Shown here: positions 9,142-17,571 of the stretch, one piece after another
Layout: each line of letters begins with the position of its first letter
How positions within the stretch are numbered: position 1 is the stretch's first letter
NCBI RefSeq assembly: GCF_000016425.1
Contig: NC_009380.1
Coordinates: 2,670,144-2,734,143, forward strand
Length of the DNA stretch: 64,000 nucleotides
Origin: Salinispora tropica CNB-440
Lineage (GTDB): Bacteria > Actinomycetota > Actinomycetes > Mycobacteriales > Micromonosporaceae
Direction: 5' to 3'
Position numbers and translations under genes: made by a program
Notes under the pieces: generated by a model
Told to the model about the DNA's origin: nothing
The model's database searches: none
Seen by the model: only the letters and a program-made list of their open reading frames with translations

Positions 9142-10067
9142 CGGCCACCTCCGAAAGAGTCGGGAGACGCCGACGGACCAGACGCCCCAGAACTGACCGA
9201 CCGACCCGGCGACGGCGTCGCAGTGGCCGATGGCTGCGCGTACTGTAGCCGCGGATCCGGCGCGGCGGGCAGTGTCAGATCATCGGCGTCCCGCACCTCG
9301 AACGCCACCCCGGTATCCGCCGCGACCTGCTGCATCGTCGCCGCGATCCGGGTCTGCGCGAACCGCTTCCGCAACTCGTCCGGGCCAATTGCCGACACCT
9401 CGTACGGTCCCGTCACCGGGCGAAAGTCGACCAGAATCGCCTGACCCGCCGACCGAATCGTAGACGTTGCCGTCAACCGCTGCCCATTGATCGAGATCGC
9501 TTCTGCCCCCGAGGCCCACAGTCCGTTCGCAACCCCCTGTAGGTCGAGGTAGATCACCCGCGGCGGCCCCAAACCCGGATCGGTTACCAACTGCTCGTCC
9601 GGCGGCGCATCGGCCAACCGCACCACCACACCGTCCCCTCTCACCCGACCCAAACCGGTGCCCGCCTCCAGCTCGTGCAGCTGCGCCGCCTCTGTTCCCA
9701 GCGCGGCAGCCCGTTGCCGGGCCACCTCCGCCCGCAACCCGTCGGCCCGCTCCGACAGCTGGTCGGTCTCGGCCTCCCGCTGCTCGATCTGCGCCACCAG
9801 ACCCTCCCGGGCCTGCTGGCGCCCCGGCGCAGCGGCCACCGTCTGGCGGTACGCCACCGCGAACAGAAAACCGAGCACCACGAGGACCACGAGGCTCACG
9901 GCCCGGACCGACCGGCGCCACCTCACCGCGGCCCCCACCTGACGGCGGGCCGCCGCGTCGGCGTACCCCGGATCGAGCGGATTGCGAAACAGCTCGGTGA
10001 GGAAGTCCGGCGCGTACGTCCGCCCGGTCGGCTCCCGGCTCTCCGGTCGAAGCTGTGAGTCGGTCAT
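9138..10067 (-). CDS. DUF881 (UPF0749) membrane-anchored protein, first copy
   Basis: A 309-residue protein. A cytoplasmic tail is followed by one transmembrane helix (VSLVVLVVLGFLFAVAY, around 58-74), a coiled coil (QQAREGLVAQIEQREAETDQ) and the DUF881 domain with GPYEVSAIGP. The C-terminus is Ser/Pro/Gly-rich. ATG 10067 overlaps the pgsA stop (ATGA). It is a paralogue of the DUF881 protein two genes downstream. The pair around sbp suggests a membrane complex, which is inference. Confidence 0.85.
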   Translation of the reverse strand: MTDSQLRPESREPTGRTYAPDFLTELFRNPLDPGYADAAARRQVGAAVRWRRSVRAVSLVVLVVLGFLFAVAYRQTVAAAPGRQQAREGLVAQIEQREAETDQLSERADGLRAEVARQRAAALGTEAAQLHELEAGTGLGRVRGDGVVVRLADAPPDEQLVTDPGLGPPRVIYLDLQGVANGLWASGAEAISINGQRLTATSTIRSAGQAILVDFRPVTGPYEVSAIGPDELRKRFAQTRIAATMQQVAADTGVAFEVRDADDLTLPAAPDPRLQYAQPSATATPSPGRSVSSGASGPSASPDSFGGGR

Positions 10068-10672
10068 CGTGCCCTCGCTGCCCGCACCAGCCGCCTGGCC
10101 TGCACCACGTACATCGCGCCAGCGACCCAGTACAACGTCAGGCCCCACCAGGCCAGGCTCCAGCCGACCGCGCTGACAACTGTTGCCGGCACCGCCGTCG
10201 CCAGCAACAGGATGGGGAACGCGGCCAACAACAGAAATGTCGCCGTCTTGCCCACGTAGTGCACCGGGGGCGGCCCGTACCCGTAGCGACGTAACGTGCC
10301 GAGGGAACCCAGCAGCAGCACCTCACGGGCGAGCAGCGCCACCGTGAACTGCCACGGCACCACCTCCCGGAGGGTGAACGCGACCAGCGTGGCCAGGATG
10401 TAGAGGCGGTCCACGAATGGATCAAGCAGCTCGCCCAGCCGACTCACCTGCCGGAGTCGCCGGGCGGCCCAGCCGTCCACCCAGTCGGTGGTGCCGCCGA
10501 CCGCCAGCACCACGATCGCGGCGACATCGGCGCGGGCCACCAGCAGTAGGTAGAGAAAGACCGGAACACCGAGAAGTCGGACGAAGCTGATCAGGTTCGG
10601 CAGCGTGAGGACCTGATTGGTGCGGTGGCCGGAGGCGTGCGGAGTGCCAAATCGAGCCGGCCGCTGCGACAC
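10064..10672 (-). CDS. CDP-alcohol phosphatidyltransferase (PgsA2-like)
   Basis: A 202-residue integral membrane enzyme. The CDP-alcohol phosphatidyltransferase signature D-x2-DG-x2-AR-x-G-x3-D-x3-D is present as DWVDGWAARR then GELLDPFVD. Several hydrophobic helices follow. Members attach a polyol phosphate to CDP-diacylglycerol. The lipid made here (phosphatidylglycerol phosphate, cardiolipin or other) cannot be told. GTG 10672 has GGAGGAGG four bases upstream, which decides it over an ATG seven codons earlier. It is first gene of the DUF881-sbp-DUF881 operon, like Rv1822 pgsA2. Confidence 0.87.
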   Translation of the reverse strand: MSQRPARFGTPHASGHRTNQVLTLPNLISFVRLLGVPVFLYLLLVARADVAAIVVLAVGGTTDWVDGWAARRLRQVSRLGELLDPFVDRLYILATLVAFTLREVVPWQFTVALLAREVLLLGSLGTLRRYGYGPPPVHYVGKTATFLLLAAFPILLLATAVPATVVSAVGWSLAWWGLTLYWVAGAMYVVQARRLVRAARAR

Positions 10673-10782
10673 CGAACCTCCTCCACCGCGCACGTCGGCG
10701 CCCGACCCACACCTGCCAGCCGCGCTGCCGGTCGGCAGGCAACGGCACTACGACCCCAGCGCGGGACCGATCTGTTGGACGC

Positions 10783-10810
10783 GGCCCGCGATCCCTGGTG
10801 ATCGCGGGCC
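10783..10810. repeat. perfect inverted repeat in a divergent promoter region
   Basis: GGCCCGCGATC (10783-10793) is repeated inverted as GATCGCGGGCC (10800-10810) with a 6-base gap. It lies about 110 bases before the pgsA-like start, possibly in its 5' leader. It could be an RNA hairpin or a protein operator. Confidence 0.45.
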
Positions 10811-10906
10811 GGGCAAGTTGCGCTGCCACTATATCCGCCCTGTCACCGCACCAATGTGCTGCGTCAGGGCGGGTACGTGTGGTTTCCGAGTGTGTAGTGA
10901 CACACC

Positions 10907-10935
10907 TTGGCTATAGCGGCCTAGGATACTAGGGT
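10907..10935 (+). promoter_or_regulatory. putative promoter of the universal stress protein gene
   Basis: TTGGCT (10907-10912) and TAGGGT (10930-10935) are separated by exactly 17 bases, resembling an actinomycete housekeeping-type -35/-10 pair. The start codon of the Usp gene is about 95 bases downstream. Assigned by pattern only. Confidence 0.4.
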
Positions 10936-11029
10936 TAATTCAGTGTTCGGATCCAGCTGTGGCCTGAACCCACCGGTTGCGGCTCCTGGCCATCCCACGG
11001 CCGCGATACTGACCGGGGGGGGTGAAGGG

Positions 11030-11911
11030 GTGAACTCGTCGAACGGCGCCGCGGTGGTAGTAGGCGTGGACGGGTCCGAGCAGGCGCTGCGGGCCGTACG
11101 CCTCGCGGCCGCCGAGGCCGCCCGTCGCAACCGAATGCTGCGGGTCGTCCACGGCTTCATCTGGCCGCTGCTCCACGTGCCGGTGGGAGCACCGCCCGGC
11201 GGACCGCCCGGATCGGGCCTCCGCCGCCAAGCGGAGCAGCTCGTCGCCGACGCAGTCACCGAAGCCGAAGCGACCGTCCCCGGCCTCCGCGTCTCCGGTG
11301 AGATCATCGATGGCGAGGCCGCCGCCGTGTTGCTCGGCGAAGCACCAAACGCCGTGCTGATCGTGCTGGGCGACCGGGGTCTGGGCGGCTTCGCGGCCCT
11401 GGTCGTCGGCTCGGTCGCGGTACAGGTCGCCACCCACGCCGACTGCCCGGTCCTAGTCGCCCGCGGCACGGAGCGCACCGAGGGGCCGATAGTGGTCGGC
11501 GTGGACGGTTCCGCGGTGTCCTCCCCCGCCGTCGAGTTCGCTGCCGAACAGGCGACGCTACGCGGCAGCGAACTCGACGCGATACACGCCTACCGACACC
11601 CGGTCGCCAGCGAACCCGGCGACATGCAGCCTCTCGTCTACGACGAGAAGAAGCTGCGCCACGAGGAGCGCCGGATACTCGCCGAATCCGTCGCCGGGTT
11701 GGCCGAAAGGTGGCCGGATCTCACCGTCCACCAGCGGACCGTCCGCGGCCGGCCCGCGCCGATCCTCACCGAAGCATCCCGACAGGCCCAACTACTGGTG
11801 GTCGGTGGGCACGGACACGGAGCGCTCACCGGTCTGCTGCTGGGCTCGGTCAGCCAGTCCGCGCTGCACCACGCCGACTGCCCCGTCGCGGTCGTCCGCG
11901 CCCCAGGCTGA
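11030..11911 (+). CDS. universal stress protein, tandem UspA domains
   Basis: A 293-residue protein made of two UspA domains. Domain 1 runs from AAVVVGVDGSEQALRA to HADCPVLVARG, with an ATP-type loop GDRGLGGFAALVVGS. Domain 2 runs from IVVGVDGSAVSSPA to HADCPVAVVRAPG, with GGHGHGALTGLLLGS. Both G-x2-G-x9-GS motifs are kept, so ATP binding is likely. The GTG at 11030 follows a G-rich Shine-Dalgarno (GGGGGGGGTGAAGGG). Tandem Usp proteins in actinomycetes respond to hypoxia, starvation or other stress; which signal acts here is unknown. Confidence 0.9.
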   Translation: MNSSNGAAVVVGVDGSEQALRAVRLAAAEAARRNRMLRVVHGFIWPLLHVPVGAPPGGPPGSGLRRQAEQLVADAVTEAEATVPGLRVSGEIIDGEAAAVLLGEAPNAVLIVLGDRGLGGFAALVVGSVAVQVATHADCPVLVARGTERTEGPIVVGVDGSAVSSPAVEFAAEQATLRGSELDAIHAYRHPVASEPGDMQPLVYDEKKLRHEERRILAESVAGLAERWPDLTVHQRTVRGRPAPILTEASRQAQLLVVGGHGHGALTGLLLGSVSQSALHHADCPVAVVRAPG

Positions 11912-11994
11912 CCCCTTCGGCACGGTTGGTCACCACCCCGGACGGGTAGACGCCCGGCGGACAACACTGGTGAGCACGATCGAGGAGGCACCAG

Positions 11995-12054
11995 ATGCCA
12001 GCACCACGACCGGGGAACGACGCGCACGGCCAGGACGGCGGCGACCCGATATGA
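11995..12054 (+). CDS. possible 19-codon leader ORF
   Basis: An ATG with an excellent Shine-Dalgarno (GAGGAGG, six bases away) opens a 19-codon frame, MPAPRPGNDAHGQDGGDPI, whose TGA overlaps the ATG of the next gene (ATGA at 12051-12054). The downstream gene has no good ribosome site of its own. That makes translational coupling through this leader plausible. It may equally be a chance frame inside a longer N-terminus read from GTG 11970. Confidence 0.4.
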   Translation: MPAPRPGNDAHGQDGGDPI

Positions 12055-12518
12055 GAGCCGCGGCCCTGGCCGACGGGGCGATCGCCGGCGCGGCCGGCAC
12101 TACCGCCCTCAACGCCGTCACCTACCTGGACATGACACTGCGAGCCCGCCCGGCGAGTAGCACCCCGGAACGCAGCGCCGGCCGAGTCGCCGACGTGATC
12201 CACCTCAACCTGGGACCCGAGCCCCAGGCGGCCAATCGCCGCCTGGGGCTCGGCCCGCTACTCGGATACGGCATCGGGATCGCTGCCGGAGTCGGCTTCG
12301 CCCTGCTGACCCAGGGCCGGCCAATGCCTCCGGCCCTGGCCGGTGGGCTGCTCGGCGGCGGGGTGATGACCGCCTCCGGCGGCTCGTACGCCGTCTTCGG
12401 GGTCAGCGACCCGCGAACCTGGAGGCGCGGGGACTGGCTGTCCGACCTCATCCCGCACCTGGCTTTCGGCCTGGTCGCCGCGGTGACCTGGAACCGGCTC
12501 CGAGCGCCACACGCCTGA
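12051..12518 (+). CDS. conserved membrane protein of unknown function
   Basis: A 155-residue hydrophobic protein with about four Gly/Ala-rich membrane segments (LADGAIAGAAGTTALNAVTY, LLGYGIGIAAGVGFALL, ALAGGLLGGGVMTASGGSYA, LAFGLVAAVTW). It is not recognised as a named family. ATG 12051 is favoured by the overlap with the short leader ORF. A longer form from GTG 11970 in the same frame would add 27 charged residues and cannot be excluded. It lies 140 bases after the Usp gene on the same strand and is followed by a strong terminator. Confidence 0.65.
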   Translation: MRAAALADGAIAGAAGTTALNAVTYLDMTLRARPASSTPERSAGRVADVIHLNLGPEPQAANRRLGLGPLLGYGIGIAAGVGFALLTQGRPMPPALAGGLLGGGVMTASGGSYAVFGVSDPRTWRRGDWLSDLIPHLAFGLVAAVTWNRLRAPHA

Positions 12519-12536
12519 GGCACAACCGCACAACCA

Positions 12537-12576
12537 CCGCGCCGCCCGCCCTCCAGACGCAGGGCGGGCGGCGCGG
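12537..12576. terminator. strong bidirectional terminator
   Basis: A perfect 16-bp inverted repeat (12537-12552 with 12561-12576) and an 8-base loop sit exactly between two convergent genes ending at 12518 (+) and 12578 (-). The last bases of the repeat are two bases from the minus-strand stop codon. Confidence 0.75.
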
Positions 12577-12577
12577 A

Positions 12578-12772
12578 TCAGCTGTCGTCCTCGGCGACCG
12601 GCTCGCCCGGGGGCCCATAGCCGGAGACCTGTCCCCGGGGTACCGGACGCCCCTGGTCGCCCTGCGACGCGCCACGGTTACGTGGATGGCCCGTCGGACC
12701 GGGTCCCTTGTTGTCCTGCACGTTCGAACCCCGGGCGCTCCGCCGGGCCTCCTGCTGCTGCGGGTTCGTCAC
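12578..12772 (-). CDS. small hydrophilic protein
   Basis: A 64-residue protein rich in Gln, Arg, Gly, Pro and Asp (starting VTNPQQQEARRSARGSNVQD). It has no membrane segment or cysteine and is probably disordered. GTG 12772 has AAGGAG six bases upstream; the GTG immediately before it is too close to that site. Similar short Q/G/R-rich proteins are common in actinomycetes and have no known function. Divergent from the endonuclease-like gene. Confidence 0.55.
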   Translation of the reverse strand: MTNPQQQEARRSARGSNVQDNKGPGPTGHPRNRGASQGDQGRPVPRGQVSGYGPPGEPVAEDDS

Positions 12773-12849
12773 CACTGTCTCCTTCCCGGTGGGCGGCGGC
12801 ACACGCGGCGACCGCCGCCACCCCCGAATACCCACCGACGTCACCGGAC

Positions 12850-13542
12850 ATGCAGCGGGCTAACCCGCCCCACGACGGGTACGCCCCGCTGGTGGGAGAC
12901 AATCACGAGACAGCGCGGGTGCTGCTGGAGCGACGGGGACAGACCTACACCGAAGAGGCCGGGATCCGCCTGGCCGACCGGCCTGGCCCGCTCTACCAGC
13001 TGTTGGTGCTCGCCACCCTGCTGAGCTCACGAATTCGAGCCGGCGTCGCGGTGGCCGCCGCCCGGGAGCTCTTCGCCGCCGGCTACCGCACGCCGTCGGC
13101 GATGGAGGCGGCGACCTGGCAGGACCGGGTCGACGCGCTCGGTCGCGGGCACTACCGGCGCTACGACGAACGGACCGCCACGCTGCTCGGCACCGGCGCG
13201 CGACTCTGCCTGGACCGTTGGCAGGGTGACCTACGCCGGCTCCACCACGCCGCACAGGGCCGGCCGACGCAGCTACGCCGCCTGCTCACCGCCTTTCCGG
13301 GCATCGGGCCCACCGGCGCGGACATCTTCCTCCGCGAGGCTCAGGCGGTCTGGCCGGACCTGCGCCCCTTCGCCGACCGGCGCACCCTCAGCGGCGCCGA
13401 GCGGTTGGGCCTGCCACAGACCCCGCGGCGGCTCGCCAGCCTGGTGGCGGAGGCGGAATTCGGCCGCTTCGCCTCCGCCCTGGTACGGGTCGCGCTCGGC
13501 GAGGAGTCCGCTGGTGCGGTGACGCGGGAGGCACGCCGGTAA
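12850..13542 (+). CDS. HhH-GPD-type endonuclease/DNA glycosylase-like protein
   Basis: A 230-residue protein. The segment LYQLLVLATLLSSRIRAGVAVAAAR resembles the first helices of the endonuclease III fold, and LLTAFPGIGPTGADIFLRE is a helix-hairpin-helix motif. A PFADRRTLSGAERLGLP segment follows. The four-Cys iron-sulphur loop of EndoIII is absent, and the catalytic Lys/Asp pair is not obvious, so activity is uncertain. Relatives in actinomycetes are annotated as endonucleases. ATG 12850 lacks a clear Shine-Dalgarno; a GTG 42 bases downstream is an alternative. Confidence 0.7.
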   Translation: MQRANPPHDGYAPLVGDNHETARVLLERRGQTYTEEAGIRLADRPGPLYQLLVLATLLSSRIRAGVAVAAARELFAAGYRTPSAMEAATWQDRVDALGRGHYRRYDERTATLLGTGARLCLDRWQGDLRRLHHAAQGRPTQLRRLLTAFPGIGPTGADIFLREAQAVWPDLRPFADRRTLSGAERLGLPQTPRRLASLVAEAEFGRFASALVRVALGEESAGAVTREARR

Positions 13543-13546
13543 CCGG

Positions 13547-13732
13547 TCACTTCGTCGCGTCGCCGCGGGGCCGGGTGAGGTACCACACCAGCAGCGCCGC
13601 GAGCACCGCAAGCACGATCAGTCCGCTGGTGACGCCCTCGCCGTCCGGCTGATCCCGGCCAGTCGTTCCGAAGTAGATCACTGCCAGGCCGGTCAGCACC
13701 GCCACGGCCGTTCGTACTCCTCGGTCCCTCAC
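13547..13732 (-). CDS. small two-helix membrane protein
   Basis: A 61-residue protein with two predicted membrane helices (VAVLTGLAVIYFG and TSGLIVLAVLAALLVWYL), a charged hinge (TTGRDQPDGEG) and a basic tail RPRGDATK. GTG 13732 begins VRDRGVRTAVAV, with AAGG about 9 bases upstream. No family is recognised. It converges with the preceding gene, with only 4 bases between the stops. Confidence 0.55.
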   Translation of the reverse strand: MRDRGVRTAVAVLTGLAVIYFGTTGRDQPDGEGVTSGLIVLAVLAALLVWYLTRPRGDATK

Positions 13733-13799
13733 ACTCAGCGACCTTAGCCAGCAGCAGCGGCAAAGGGATGGCAAACTACCCTTTTCCCCCGGAACAGGG

Positions 13800-13997
13800 T
13801 CAGTCGACCTCCAGGTCGTCGAGCGAAATCTTGTGGCTCATCAACCAACGCGCCAACGCCGACATCCCGAACAGCCACAGCGGCGCCGATTCGGTCGTCC
13901 CGCTGGTGGCGAAGATGGCGAACCGGAGGTCGGGCGCGCGGTAGGCCTCGATCCGCCACCGGTGTTGCCGGTCCCGCCAGATCGCCGAAGGGTCCAT
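13800..13997 (-). CDS. small conserved hypothetical protein
   Basis: A 65-residue protein, MDPSAIWRDRQHRWRIEAYR and onward, ending in the acidic LDDLEVD. It mixes aromatic and charged residues with a hydrophobic centre (PLWLFGMSALARWLM). Frame use and composition fit coding DNA. Function unknown. Confidence 0.5.
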   Translation of the reverse strand: MDPSAIWRDRQHRWRIEAYRAPDLRFAIFATSGTTESAPLWLFGMSALARWLMSHKISLDDLEVD

Positions 13998-14407
13998 GCT
14001 CAGACGCTACCGAGCTGGCCCCACGCGCGCGGGCAGCTCCGGGACTCGGCCGGCGCCCCCGGCACCGACGAGAAAGAGCAACGCCCCCGAGGCGTGGGCC
14101 TTGGGGGCGTTGCCGGGTGCCGGTGTGCAGGTCGCCTCTCGGCGCGTGGCGCGTGGCGGCTCCAGCCAAACGGTATTCCGCGACGGCTTAATGGTGAGGC
14201 CCGGGGACACTGGACACACCGACACCCGTGTCAACAGCGTACCCGCCCCAGCCCTTCCTGCCGGGCTGGTGACCGCTGTCACCGTCCGCAGCCATAGGTA
14301 GGGCCACTCCCCCGTTGGTTTTGGTGGCTCCCCACACCACCGCTAGGGCATCCTAGGATCCTGGAAGGATGACGAGGTCGCGGAGTTCTCCGCAAGACGC
14401 GGAACCG
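13998..14407. other. 410-base stretch without a gene
   Basis: The stretch contains one very strong hairpin at 14079-14112 and otherwise no open frame with a ribosome site or recognisable similarity. It separates a small minus-strand gene from the end of the FAD reductase gene. Confidence 0.6.
14079..14112. terminator. 15-bp terminator-like hairpin
   Basis: CAACGCCCCC pairs with GGGGGCGTTG. Inside this a G-T wobble and AGGC/GCCT extend the stem around a GTGG loop, giving about 15 pairs. It lies some 300 bases beyond the FAD reductase stop, so it may end that transcript. Confidence 0.6.
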
Positions 14408-15556
14408 TCAGCGTGGGCGGAGGCTTCTCCGCCTGGGCAGCCCTCCCAGCACTCCCAGCGCCACTCGCACCGGAACCCGGGAGAGCAGGTCGTCGAAGCC
14501 AGCCTGTCCCTGACAGAAGGCGACAAAGGTCCGCCAACCCGGCGGCGTCGCCAACAGCCCGTGGAACAGTCCCGGTCGGCGAGAGAACGTTTCCAGCAGA
14601 TGCTGGCCCGCCCGCATCGACGGGGCCAACTCCCCCGCCACCGCCGACTCGTACCGGCCCAGATCGTCGGCGGCGACAGCTGCCCCCGCCAGCGCACCAG
14701 AACGCAGGGCGTAGCTGATCCCCTCCCGGCTCCACGGCTCCAACAGCCCCGCCGCGTCCCCCGCCACCAGAACCCGCCCTCGGCGCAGCGGCGAGCCCTC
14801 CTGCCGACACCGGGTCAGATGACCGGAATCGTGCACCGGCTCGACCCCGGTCAGGCCCAGCCGGTCCACGAACGACCGTAGATAGGCCCGGGTCCGCTCC
14901 CCCGCCCCCCGCGCGGCAATGACCCCCACCGTCAGCAGGTCGTCCTTCGGAAAGACCCAGGCGTACGAGCCGGGTAGCGGCCCCCAGTCCACCAGTACCC
15001 GGCCCCGCCAGCGGGACCGCTGGACCGGTGACACCGGAAGCTCCACCTCCAACCCCAGATCGACCTGGCGGTGTCGCACCCCCACGTGCCGTGCGGTCAC
15101 CCCCGAGGAACCGTCGGCGCCGATCACCGCCCGCGCGGTCACCGTCGCCCCATCGGCCAGGCGCAGGCGAACCCGGTCAGGCTCCGGCTCCGCCGCCCGG
15201 ACCGCGACTCGCTGACGCAGCTCTGCCCCCGCGGCGACCGCGGCGGCCCGAAGCCGGTCGTCGAACTCGTCCCGGCGCACCATCGTCACCAGCGGACCAG
15301 CCGCGCTCCGACGGGTAAACGCCCGCCGCCCATCCAGGGTGAAGGTCACCCGATCCGCCCGATCATGCGCGGGCACCTCGATCCGGTCCGCCAGCGCTGC
15401 CAGCGAGGTGCCGATCAGGCCACCACCACACGTCTTGTAACGCGGATGCACAGCCCGCTCCAGCACGAGGGTCGCCAGACCCGCCCGTGCCGCGACGTAG
15501 GCGGCGGACAGGCCGGCCGGACCCGCACCCACCACCGCAAGATCCCAGACGCTCAC
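14408..15556 (-). CDS. FAD-dependent geranylgeranyl reductase-family oxidoreductase
   Basis: A 382-residue flavoprotein. The dinucleotide motif GAGPAGLSAAY is at 10-20, followed by ERAVHPRYKTCGGGL, the cysteine-bearing segment typical of geranylgeranyl-reductase-type flavoproteins. RDEFD and the FAD ribityl motif VLVAGDAAGLLEPWSREGI lie further on. Such enzymes reduce prenyl chains of lipids or quinones, or halogenate/hydroxylate in secondary metabolism; the substrate is not evident. It is monocistronic and divergent from a small DNA-binding-like gene. Confidence 0.85.
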   Translation of the reverse strand: MSVWDLAVVGAGPAGLSAAYVAARAGLATLVLERAVHPRYKTCGGGLIGTSLAALADRIEVPAHDRADRVTFTLDGRRAFTRRSAAGPLVTMVRRDEFDDRLRAAAVAAGAELRQRVAVRAAEPEPDRVRLRLADGATVTARAVIGADGSSGVTARHVGVRHRQVDLGLEVELPVSPVQRSRWRGRVLVDWGPLPGSYAWVFPKDDLLTVGVIAARGAGERTRAYLRSFVDRLGLTGVEPVHDSGHLTRCRQEGSPLRRGRVLVAGDAAGLLEPWSREGISYALRSGALAGAAVAADDLGRYESAVAGELAPSMRAGQHLLETFSRRPGLFHGLLATPPGWRTFVAFCQGQAGFDDLLSRVPVRVALGVLGGLPRRRSLRPR

Positions 15557-15758
15557 CGTTGCAGCCTTGGGCCCACGTCAACGTTCTTGGCCAGGACGAG
15601 GGGGTTCCGGCGCCGTTGCGACTCGCACTCGGCTCGTCCGCCCCAGCTGGCGCCCGGGCCAGGGCGGCATACCCAATCGGGGGAGCATCTTCGGTCGCCA
15701 GCCGGGTAACTGTCCCACGGGCCGACCGCCCGCGGGGCGGCTTCCGAAGGAGGACGAC

Positions 15759-15995
15759 ATGCGGCAGGTACAACTGTCGGAGGTCGAGGAACGGGTGTAC
15801 GACGCGGTCGCGGTGCTGGAGGCCCGCGGCCAGGTGCCGTACCCGGACCTGATCGCCGAGGAGACCGGGCTGACCGAGGAGCAACTTACCGCTCCCCTGC
15901 ACCAACTCACCGAGAAGAACCTGCTGCACCGCGAGGACTCGCCGATGGCCGGCCTGGACTTCGGCCCTCGGTTCTGTGCCCAACAGCCGACGTGA
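15759..15995 (+). CDS. small winged-helix-like protein
   Basis: A 78-residue protein, MRQVQLSEVEERVYDAVAVL, then PDLIAEETGLTEEQLTAPLHQLTEKNLL. The pattern helix, helix-turn-helix, short strand suggests a compact winged-helix domain. AAGGAGG lies seven bases before the ATG, a strong start. It may be a small regulator; no target is indicated. The DHA2 efflux gene begins 36 bases downstream on the same strand, so the two may form an operon and this protein may regulate the pump (inference). Confidence 0.65.
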   Translation: MRQVQLSEVEERVYDAVAVLEARGQVPYPDLIAEETGLTEEQLTAPLHQLTEKNLLHREDSPMAGLDFGPRFCAQQPT

Positions 15996-16031
15996 GGCCA
16001 CGGCGCATCGGCTCGGGCCGGCAACCCCCGG

Positions 16032-17477
16032 ATGGGTGACCGCCCTCCCCCCGGTCCGCGGACCTCCCCGCCCGGTGGTGACCTGGCCGAACAACAACGC
16101 CGAGGGGCGGCGCTTGGCGTTGGTCTGGTCGCCGTATTCATGACCTTGCTCGACGTGAGCATCGTCAACGTCGCCATCCCGTCGATGGAGCGGGCACTCG
16201 ATGTCGCCCCCAGCGACGTGCAGTGGGTCCTGTCCGGCTACGCGTTGACATTCGGGTTGATGCTGGTACCCGCCGGCCGGTTCGGTGACGGGCATGGGCG
16301 ACGGACCGTATTCGTCGTCGGCGTCGTCCTGTTCAGCCTCACCAGCGTGGCGGCCGGGCTTGCTCCCACCGCCACCTGGCTGGTCGCTGCCCGCCTGCTC
16401 CAAGGCGCCGCCGCCGGCTTGGTCACCCCCCAGGTCACCGGACTGGTCCAGGAACTCTTTCCACGTTCCGAGCGGGGCCGCCCGTTCGGGCTGCTCGGCG
16501 CGACCGTCAGCATTTCCACGGCGATCGGGCCGTTGCTTGGCGGCCTCCTCATCCACATCGGCGGGTCCGAGCACGGGTGGCGGTGGGTCTTCTTCGTCAA
16601 CGTGCCGATCGGTATGTTCGCCGCCGTCCTCGGCTGGCGCCTCTTCCCGCGCCACGCCCAGGGCGTTCCCGACCGTCGCCGGTTCGATCCGGTCGGGTTG
16701 CTACTGCTCGGCGCGGGTGTCCTACTTGTCCTCCTGCCCCTGGTCCAGCAGCACTGGCAGGGTCCGACACGATGGCTGACGCTCCCGGCCGGCCTGCTGA
16801 CACTGGCTGCCTTCGCCGGGTGGGAACGGTGGTACGCCCGCCGCCGCGAACCCCTGTTCGACCCACGTCTTCTCGGCATCCGCTCATACCGGCTCGGCGT
16901 CCTGATCGCCCTGCTGTACTTCGGCGGGTTCACCTCGATCTTCTTCGTCCTCACGGTGTACCTGCAGAACGGCCTCGGGCACAGCGCACTCGCCGCCGGG
17001 CTAGCCAGCACTCCGTTCGCGGCTGGATTCGCCATCGCCTCCGTGGTGGGCGGCCGGGTCGTCAACCGGGGTGGTCGGTCACTGGTCGCCCTCGGACTGG
17101 CCACCGTCGCCATCAGCCTCGTCGTCGTGGTGCTCGTCGTCAACCGGGTCCCCACCGGCGCCACAGTGTCCTGGTGGACCGCCACACCGCTGCTGGTGGC
17201 AGGACTCGGCAGCGGTCTGGTGGTCACCCCGAACCAGGCCCTCACCCTCGCCCAGGTGCCGGTGCCGCAGGCGGGCAGCGGCGCGGGCATGCTGGAAACC
17301 GGCCAGCGCATCGGGTCCGCCGCCGGCATCGCCACGGTCGGCAGTGTCATCTTCTCGGCCCAGGGGGCAACCGGGGACTGGTTGGTCGCCTTCCACCATG
17401 CGATGCTCCTGATCAGCGGAATCGCCGCGCTCGCGCTCTGCCTGGCGTTGACCGACATCGTCCTCGACCGCCGTTGA
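16032..17477 (+). CDS. MFS drug:H+ antiporter, DHA2 (EmrB/QacA) family
   Basis: A 481-residue transporter with 14 predicted helices. The first helix carries the DHA2 signature LLDVSIVNVAIPSM, and GRFGDGHGRR is the motif A loop between TM2 and TM3. The length and 14-helix plan fit QacA/EmrB-type proton antiporters that export drugs or natural products. It follows a small winged-helix-like protein by 36 bases. No cognate biosynthetic genes are adjacent, so the substrate is unknown. Confidence 0.88.
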   Translation: MGDRPPPGPRTSPPGGDLAEQQRRGAALGVGLVAVFMTLLDVSIVNVAIPSMERALDVAPSDVQWVLSGYALTFGLMLVPAGRFGDGHGRRTVFVVGVVLFSLTSVAAGLAPTATWLVAARLLQGAAAGLVTPQVTGLVQELFPRSERGRPFGLLGATVSISTAIGPLLGGLLIHIGGSEHGWRWVFFVNVPIGMFAAVLGWRLFPRHAQGVPDRRRFDPVGLLLLGAGVLLVLLPLVQQHWQGPTRWLTLPAGLLTLAAFAGWERWYARRREPLFDPRLLGIRSYRLGVLIALLYFGGFTSIFFVLTVYLQNGLGHSALAAGLASTPFAAGFAIASVVGGRVVNRGGRSLVALGLATVAISLVVVVLVVNRVPTGATVSWWTATPLLVAGLGSGLVVTPNQALTLAQVPVPQAGSGAGMLETGQRIGSAAGIATVGSVIFSAQGATGDWLVAFHHAMLLISGIAALALCLALTDIVLDRR

Positions 17478-17571
17478 GCGGAGAAGATTCGACGACGCCC
17501 AACCGAAGAAACGGCGAACACGCCGATACGGGGCAGCGGCCGGACCCTACCGGCCGGTAGAAACAGTGCCT

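Larger units (their letters stand above)
10673..11029. other. divergent intergenic region
   Basis: 357 bases between the divergent pgsA-like and universal stress protein genes. It holds a perfect 11-bp hairpin (10783-10810) and a plausible promoter for the stress gene (10907-10935). No gene was seen. Confidence 0.6.

Noticed and set aside
12710..12740. tRNA-like GTTCGAACCCC word
   Set aside because: It lies in a coding region and no acceptor or anticodon stems can be formed around it.
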